From the NCBI GenBank assembly GCA_034509495.1, contig JAVGWO010000026.1, forward strand, positions 2,999,409-3,063,408: a stretch of 64,000 nucleotides of DNA. Reading direction: 5' to 3'. Every line of letters begins with the position of its first letter. The first letter of the stretch is position 1. A program made the position numbers and the translations under genes. This document shows positions 57,140 through 64,000 of this stretch, piece by piece. The notes under the pieces were generated by a model that was not told where the DNA came from, ran no database searches, and saw nothing but the letters and a program-made list of their open reading frames with translations. The stretch comes from Acestrorhynchus altus (Eukaryota; Chordata; Actinopteri; Characiformes; Acestrorhynchidae).

Positions 57140-57620
57140 ACCCCAGAATATTGTTTGCCACATGAATTCAGGACTAAAAGCCTGATGTCCATTCTCAGAC
57201 ATTTGTTTCTGCTCACAATCATACAGAGTGGTACAAGTAGCCTTTCTGTCACCTTGAAACAGTCTGGCAATTCTCTGTTGACCTTTCTCATGAATAAGGC
57301 ATTTCTTTCTGCAGAACCTGTGCACACGGGGTGTTTTCTTTATTCCACCATACTGAGTATTCCCAGGGGATCAGCAGTTCTAGAAATACTTAAACCAGCC
57401 TTTCTGGCATCAATAATCAATTCACTCTCAAAATCAGTGAGATCACTTTTTTCTCCATTCTGATGGTTTATGCGAACATTTGCTGAAACTGCTGTCCCAT
57501 ATGTGCATGATTTTATGCACTGCACTGCTACAACATGATTGGCTGATAATTGTAGGAATGAGTAGGTGAGCAGGTGTTTCTAAAGTGCTCCAAAGTGCTT
57601 GGTGAGTGTATTCGTGCAAA
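57140..57620 (-). mobile_element. Tc1/IS630 transposase N-terminus, lineage 6
   Basis: The minus-strand frame GEKSDLTDFESELIIDARKAG then LSISRTADPLGI is the first helix-turn-helix of a Tc1-type transposase (family form GDLSDFERG-IVGARRAGLSISETADLLG). Across a frame shift FCRKKCLIHEKGQQRIARL and GDRKAT continue to the second DNA-binding part (RRMARLVRDDRKAT). The terminal phrase 'gctccaaagtgcttggtgag' tgtatt lies at the right. The catalytic domain is absent. Confidence 0.8.
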
Positions 57621-57824
57621 TCATCAGTCTAAGTGTCTGCATTATACAGTATGTGAGGTTATAGCATGCTCTGTACATACTGTATTGAAGGAATAGTAGT
57701 CCATTTGTCACCTCAGCTCATGTGCTATTCCCCCCACCTTCTCACTACATTTCTGCAAGTCATTTCCTTCAGCGTGAATATAAGAGTAAATATTTGTTCG
57801 TCTCCTTCACTAAACAGAATGCTC

Positions 57825-58110
57825 TGACCTTGCTGGTTGCTATTTTAAGCCTTTTAAGCATATAAAATGCCAACAGCCACGCTTTTCTGCTCTTTATTTT
57901 TTGCTTTTACGGCCAATGAACGTAACCCGAGGAGCATGTTTTAAGGCAAAAAGGTAACGCAGCCGCATGTGATAAAATTGAGCATGAGCGACGAAGTCAA
58001 GCCAACAGGCTGAGTAGGCTGCTCTGCGCTTCTTGTTTAATTGCTAGGCACCTGGGCCAAATTTTCTAATGGAAATTTTGGAGCAAAGCCCAGACAAATA
58101 CAACAGCAAG
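57825..58110. other. candidate conserved non-coding island
   Basis: Unique block with retained CpGs ('cggccaatgaacgtaacccg', 'gagcgacgaagtcaagcc') and 'tctaatggaaattttgg'. No coding signal. CNE status is inference. Confidence 0.3.
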
Positions 58111-58442
58111 GCCAAGCTTAGACAGAACAGGGAATGTTTGCTGTAGTCAACTCTGACGTCAGATGTAGAGATCAATAGAGTTCACCACTGAAGTACATGG
58201 AGATAATTATGTTGCTGGTTTCAAAAGTTGTAATTTATTTGTGCTAGGGCTGATAAGAAATGGGACAATAAACAACAATAAAAGTACAATAGTTGAAGAA
58301 TAACAAACATTGTTTTACCCTCTTTCTAAAGAAGATTTGATGTAATTAAAACAAGAAAACAGAAACATGAAGTCTGATATGTGCATACACCAAGCCCACC
58401 ACCCCTAAACAAAATCTGGACATTAATTTTTATATATTGCTT
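58111..58442. other. unique sequence
   Basis: No feature recognised. Confidence 0.4.
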
Positions 58443-59350
58443 TATACAATGCATCAAGAAAGTATTCACAGTGATTCACTTTTTGAAGCACAGATTCCAA
58501 AGTGGATAAAAATTCTACAATGCCAAAGTGGGAAAGTTTGTTTGAAATCTTTGCAAATTTATTAAAAATAAAACACAAAATATAATTTACATAAGTATTC
58601 ACAGGCACTCAAATTTGAGCTGAGTTGCATCTTGTTTCCACTGATCATACTTTAGATATTTCTACAGTTTGATTGGTGTATACCTGTTTTACATTCAGAT
58701 GATTAGACATGATTTGGAAAGGCACACACCTGTTCATTCAGAGCACACCGGTCAAAGCATAAACCAAACTTTGAAGAAATAATTATCTATACCTCTGACA
58801 CAGGATTGTATCAAGACACAGACCTTGTGAAGAGTACAGAAATGCTGTATTTAAGCTCTCCATGATCCATAAATGATAGAAGTGTAAAACCATCAGGACT
58901 CTTCATATAGCTGGAAAACCTTCCAGAAAGACCATTTCTGCAGCAATCCACCAATCAGGCATGTATGGTAGCGTGGCCAGACAGAAGCCACTCCTCAGTA
59001 AAAGCCACATCAGCCCATCTAACGCACTAATGCCATGACAAAACAAAATTATCTGGTGTGATGAAACAAAGATTGAACTCATTGGCTTCAATGCCAAGCA
59101 TCATGTCTGGAGGAAATCAGACATGTTCATCACCTAGCCAATACCATTTCTACAATAAAGTATGGTGATGGCAGCATCATGCAGTGGGGATATTATTCTG
59201 CAGCAGAATCTGGGAGACTAGTCAGGGTTAAGGGAACAATGACTGTAGCAATGTACAGAGACATCCTGGGATGAAGGTTTATCTTCCAACAGGACAATGA
59301 TAGCCAAGATAACTTTACTTAGCTTGGCTTCAGGACAACTGTGAATGTCC
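58443..59350 (+). mobile_element. Tc1 transposon, lineage 1, 5' two-thirds
   Basis: Left terminal repeat 'tgcatcaagaaagtattcac' at about 58450, then the spacer 'gagttgcatcttgtttcca' and 'gatttggaaaggcacacacc'. The decayed gene follows: 'gagacaggattgtatc'-like N-terminus, 'gaaaaccttccagaaagacc', 'gtctggaggaaatcagaca', 'tggtgatggcagcatcatgc' and 'ttccaacaggacaatga' (QQDN). Stops and indels break it. It ends near 'aactgtgaatgtcctt', so the right end is missing. Confidence 0.85.
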
Positions 59351-59955
59351 TTAAGCTAAGCATTACCAAATATGTCATATGGCAAATAAAAAAATGCATG
59401 TCTGTAAATGCATAGTACAGTGCAGTTGGAGCATTTGTCATCACATGTACAGTATTTTACAATGTAATTATGATCACTTTGACACTAGAGATTGCACTCA
59501 ACCCCCAGCATCTCAGACCAAAACAAATGCTTTGTATTGATCCATACCCTTCCTTTTAGCCAGGCCTTCATCCTCCTGTTTGTTTTCTCAGCACAGTGTT
59601 GCAGCCCAGAGAAAGTGGCTAGTTAACACAGATAACCACAATAGAGCAGCTTTATTATGTCAGACTGGCCATAAACAACACATACAGGGTTATACACATG
59701 TTATTCTCCACAGCTTTAAACCACTACACCTTTATATAGAAATAGATGTTTGCTTATGTATTGATACCTGATACATTGTCAGATACATCATCTCTAACTG
59801 AGAAACAAAAGAAATGCTTTGTTAAATATATGTAATAAAAAACACTAATTGACTAATTAATTTTATATATCCCAATGTTTTAGAATAAATGTTATATGAA
59901 AACATTAGGGCATTTTTGAAGAAATTTCCTATGTGTAAACTTGTTAACTCATGTT
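59351..59955. other. unique sequence
   Basis: No feature recognised. Confidence 0.4.
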
Positions 59956-60328
59956 TGTCAGGACTGGACAGATCTGAGGCATGTGCAGAGTACGAAAGAT
60001 TTATTATAGGGCAAATAGAGTTAGCATAGTCAGTACAGTCCATGTAGGAACCCAAACAGTGTAATTAGTTCCAAAAGGGCATAGCAGTCGATAAACAAGC
60101 AGGGTCCAAAACCTAAATGGACAGGACTAGGCAGGAACTGTAAACGAAATAATAGGAAAACAGGCCATTCACTGTAACAGAATCAGGAGCACTTTGTGAT
60201 GCATAAAGACAAAATTCAGAAGTGAACTAGACAACGGGCATGCTATAAATACCCATGAACACCAGTGAACCAAATCACTATTCCAGTGATTGGGAATGAG
60301 CATGAGTCACTTGTTCCATCAGATGACA
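59956..60328 (-). mobile_element. probable LTR, third family
   Basis: Plus-strand TGTCAGGAC at the left and GATGACA at the right allow a TG...CA reading. On the minus strand there is a TATA-like 'gggtatttatagcatg' and a polyadenylation signal AATAAATC near the 3' end, the same layout as the other LTRs here. No matching target duplication, so the right border is uncertain. Confidence 0.45.
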
Positions 60329-60499
60329 GACCAGAGGAAAATGGGAGTTGGAGTCTGGAGCACTGAAGGGAGATTTTTTTCTCTGCAAACAGACATTTAT
60401 AAATATTATTTATATTATGTAATATTTATTTCAGTTTATTTTATCCTGAAATAATGTTGATTGTATGTTTCATGTAACCATCTACAAGCCTCTGAAGAA

Positions 60500-60860
60500 A
60501 GATTTTCCTACTCCTCCATGCAGAATACTTTCAGCTATGTGATGCTTCATCATCAATCTTTTTACAGATGGTCCTACATTTTCCTTAAACCCCTCTCATA
60601 CAATAAAGACTTCATAGGTTTTTTTTATGATGGATAACTCTCCAGGGCCTGCTGCAGCAAAGCAGCCACAAATCATAACATTTCCACCTCCATGCTTCAC
60701 AGGTTTTTGAGCTCAAACGCTGTTTGGTTTGACATGTGCCAAACATGTCTTCTGTAATTCATGTCTTCACAAATAATTCAACTTTGGATTTATCTGTCCA
60801 AAGTGAATTGTTCCAGAAATCCTGGAACCAAAGTGTTCTCTGGTAAACTCTAGAATTCTT
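60500..60860 (-). mobile_element. Tc1/mariner-like fragment, lineage 7
   Basis: Antisense phrases 'ccagggcctgctgcagcaaa' gcagcc, 'cacctccatgcttcacagg' and 'tctgtccaaagtgaattgtt' ccagaa are those of a dispersed fish Tc1/mariner-like transposase. Heavily decayed; no end seen. Confidence 0.5.
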
Positions 60861-61699
60861 TACACATCTTACAGTCTGCTATTGGGGTACCTGGCCATGT
60901 TGCTGGTTGTTTTAAAACATTCTGCTCTTGTAAAATATTTTCTGGCTATAGCCTCCTCAAACATCCTCTAACCCAGCTTTGAGCACACTGAGCAGAGAGG
61001 ACACAATGAGAGGACAGCAACACTATCTGGTAAAACTCTGGAAGAAGTATACTGTTGCTGTTACAATGTTAAACTGTGTTATGGTGTGTGCCCTCTGTTA
61101 AAGGAAACAGAGTGTGCTTCATTCTGAGGCATAACAGGATTGTAAATACACTTGAGATCACTTCTATCCCTAACTTTAACCATAACCACTTACTTTATAT
61201 CCATTAAGTAACAACTTAATACACATACAAATGTATTCTTTAGCACCTTTAAAATGACCTCTCATTTTATAATGTGGTTGTGATAAATTTGTGAAACTCA
61301 CTGCACGTTTCCAGTGTTTGAGCAGTATGTTCTTGTTAATCTGTTTAATTCAGACTAATATTCTGGGCAGATGTTTTGCCTCACTGTGAGCCTACTGCTG
61401 TAAACCCCATCTGTCTCAATTAGTCTGGCCTGAACATGTGACACAGGCTGTTACGCACTAGGGCTGAATAATCGAATGACAACGAACCAAACTTGAGATG
61501 GGAAACATGGTCATTACGCTGCAGGGCCAGAGTGAACCCAGCACTAAAATGCTACTAGAGGATGGTGACCCACCATTGTTTATCTTCACCACGACTAAAC
61601 TGATTTCATAAATATGTTGACTAATTGCAAGGCACATCAACTCAAGACACTATTTTTAAACAATAAGCATATTAATCTTGCACTATAATATCAGCACAC
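60861..61699. other. unique sequence
   Basis: No gene recognised. Confidence 0.45.
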
Positions 61700-62000
61700 C
61701 CATTCATATTCATCCATTATGTGCAGCGATTACAGTGGCTCTTGTAAAAGCAATGGCTTTGAAAAATAAATCTAACTTTGTCGCTGGGAATAATCACCTT
61801 CGAATGAGGGGCAGCAGTGTAATCATTTTTATGCTACAGAATGTAGAGGGGAGCATTCATCAAAGGCTGTCAGAGCCAAGCCTGGGTTATACACTCAGCA
61901 TGGAGGCATTACCATATTCACCCTCCATTCTCACCAGCAGGCCTTGGTCAATAGAAGCAAGAATTCAAAAATCTTCCCTTATGTGGAGGTGTAACTGTAG
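61700..62000. other. candidate conserved non-coding island
   Basis: Unique, balanced composition. A + strand open frame (61678-62058, 126 codons) crosses it but shows no domain or splice context. CNE reading is inference. Confidence 0.25.
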
Positions 62001-62327
62001 GCCTATTTCTTACTGTGTTACACAATTTAAGGCACAGCACAACAGTTTAGATCATTAGTAAATTGTTCAATACTGCACTACAGAATTTGTTCTTTCATAA
62101 CACCTGTTGCTTGGTAGTTTCAAACATCAGTTTCTTAGCAGAAAGGATACACTTTGTAAAATATTCTGGCAAGGCTGGACAGTAGTTCCAAACCCTGGGT
62201 GAACCTTGAACCTTGAACCTGCACCAGGTGTGTTTGGAGCAGGCATCATAGACAACGATGATGATCAAGTGCAGATTGATTGTGCATTACAGATAAGGTT
62301 GCATAGTTGTAGATCTACAGAGTGCTC

Positions 62328-62329
<2 letters not shown>
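62001..62329. other. unique sequence
   Basis: 'ccttgaacctt' is locally repeated near 62203; nothing else. Confidence 0.4.
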
Positions 62330-62401
<72 letters not shown>

Positions 62402-62439
62402 TGTGAGAGTGTGTGTGTGTGTCTGTGAGAGAGAGAGTG
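62330..62439. repeat. compound (TG)n(AG)n microsatellite
   Basis: TG to 62389, then alternating AG and TG blocks. Confidence 0.97.
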
Positions 62440-62786
62440 AGTATGTATACAATACAATTACGAGGCTCATTGGACAGTCTCCTCTTTGCCCCTGGACACC
62501 AAGCCTGTGTCCCCGGTCTCTAACGCAATAACTGAAAAAAATGGCCTCTCCGGACACAGAGGAAGAAGACACACAAAATAAGTTTCCTGAGCAAAACATA
62601 CATTCAAGAGGATGTCCAGAGGGGACATGAAATCAACATTAAAATGTGAAGCAAACTTTCCCACACTGCAACTTCTCTCTGAAATATTGCTCCTGGGTGT
62701 TTTGAATTTTTGATAACTGACTCTACATGTCTGATACTGTAGCAAAATAAGGCACATAGAGCAAATCATATTGTTTCAGCCTGCAA

Positions 62787-62790
<4 letters not shown>
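62440..62790. other. unique sequence
   Basis: No feature recognised. Confidence 0.4.
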
Positions 62791-62849
<59 letters not shown>

Positions 62850-62862
62850 AGAGAGAGAGAGA
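62791..62862. repeat. (GA)n microsatellite
   Basis: GA run of about 28 units with one TAA break near 62848. Confidence 0.97.
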
Positions 62863-63889
62863 CACGGAGGAGTATAGGCGAAGAAAGCAGGAATACGAGC
62901 TGGATTATGTTGAGGTAGAGATGGTGGAGGCAGAGACAGAGGAAGATTTAATAGATTTGAAGGCTCTTGCTGTAACGGGTCAAAGCTATATGGGGACTAT
63001 AAGTGCCTCTCTTCTTCTGCCAGTGTTCAGTCCATCTTTCAGAAGCTTCACTCTGCAGCTTGCCATGTTTCACCGCTCTTATAGCCTTCAGTCTGCAAAA
63101 ACTCTAACCACAATGATCCTCCTCACCACAGTACACTCAAGCCTTAAAGTCCACTGAAAACTCTAGAGAAACAACAAAAGGTGCTCAGCACTGTGATCCA
63201 AAAATGTCATACCCAACCTTTTTTAACCCTGAAGCCTCTGCAAAAATATACTGGTTTTCATACACTGTAAGGACATGGAGTCCATATTGTTTCTGTTCTG
63301 CAAAAACCCTTCATCTCCATTTTTGTTATAAATATAGCTGCTGTACATACAGCTGTTTTTTTGTTTTTTACATTTTATTAAAATGTTATGATCAATGGTA
63401 ATAAAACCTTTTTAAAACAGAGTTGTAAAGATGATTTTTGGACATCCCTATAATGTCGTGTATATAATATACTGTAACTGCCTGCATGTAAAAGTAATAT
63501 GTCCGGTTGTGTAAACAAGCAATCAGATAATTGATGGAATGTGTCTAATGTCTCTTAGTGCTGGTGATGGTCATGTCATCACCTCAACGTCCTCACTCTT
63601 CAACCCACTTCATCACTTGATGAGAGGGGAAGCATCTTGTATTGACCTGTTGTCATATCAAGACGTTGTTTTGTGGTTAGCCATGGAAAAATAAATGATG
63701 GATGCCATCCATTGCAACAATACAAAAACAAAACAAAAAACAAAACAAAAACAATTGCAAAACTATCACAATATGGCATTGCTATTGTGTACATGTATAT
63801 GTAAAGTGTCTGTACAAAAGATATGAATAGAAGATAGAATATTTTCTGGGCAAAGAGAATTGAATATAAAATCTGTAATCAGTTTGTTG
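62863..63889. other. unique sequence
   Basis: No gene recognised. A CAAAA-type A-rich run lies at 63722-63753. Confidence 0.4.
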
Positions 63890-64000
63890 AGATGTTTTTA
63901 CACCACCACCTCAAAACCCTCTGGTTAGCATACAAGAACAGAGCCAGTCTTCTTGATTAGTTTATTGATCTTCTTGGCATCTCTACCTTTGATGTAGCCT
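63890..64000 (-). mobile_element. L2-like LINE fragment, cut by window edge
   Basis: The minus strand gives GYIKGRDAKKINKLIKKTGSV, then PEGFEVV, matching the C-terminal R-L-KLI-KAGSV and 'LDS-EVV' stretch of L2-type ORF2. It continues beyond the window. Confidence 0.7.

Noticed and set aside
61678..62058. 126-codon plus-strand open frame in a unique island
   Set aside because: No recognisable domain; could be checked with RNA-seq, but sequence alone gives no support.

Overview
This window reads as intergenic or deep-intronic DNA of a ray-finned fish. It is AT-rich and carries very many dinucleotide microsatellites. Its mobile-element set is typical of teleosts: several Tc1/mariner lineages, L2-like LINEs, an RTE/Rex3 LINE, tRNA-headed SINEs, DANA-like SINE tails ending in ATGG repeats, and small LTR elements. 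An ostariophysan such as a catfish, characin or knifefish is my guess, but the order cannot be fixed from the sequence alone. No protein-coding gene of the host could be supported on either strand. The longest open frames are microsatellite read-through, LTR-element internal sequence, or decayed transposase and reverse transcriptase.

Layout. From 0-9 kb there are Tc1-like MITE copies near 0.36 and 5.1 kb, a degenerate GACCAGC-type tandem block at 3.5 kb, an inverted SINE pair and a tRNA-Asn pseudogene at 7.5-7.9 kb. From 9-19 kb there is a SINE inside an (AAT)n array, a Tc1 copy at 9.7 kb, an LTR remnant next to an internally deleted L2 LINE (15.9-17.2 kb), and a Tc1 transposase relic on the minus strand (18.2-18.7 kb). 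From 19-36 kb there are two internally deleted LTR retrotransposons (21.2-22.2 and 24.9-25.9 kb) with visible polypurine tracts, LINE tails, and the densest CA/TG arrays. From 36-48 kb there is a Rex3-like LINE that joins endonuclease and RT pieces, repeat family A, an L2 3' end and a solo LTR with a perfect 5-bp target duplication. From 48-64 kb there is a 65-bp foldback MITE, two related telomere-like blocks, further Tc1 lineages, more copies of repeat family A, and an L2 fragment running off the end.

Between the repeats are islands of unique, complex sequence rich in homeodomain-type cores (2.8, 8.3, 15.4, 22.8, 27.8, 38.5, 50.0, 53.6, 57.9 and 61.8 kb). They are candidate conserved non-coding elements; this is inference, because conservation cannot be tested here. 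One carries a near-palindromic RFX X-box.

The most unusual signal is repeat family A: at least eight copies, with short inverted ends reading CTTTAGAACCC and TTAA next to two of the starts. It could be a piggyBac-type non-autonomous element. I did not find a new gene system or defence system.
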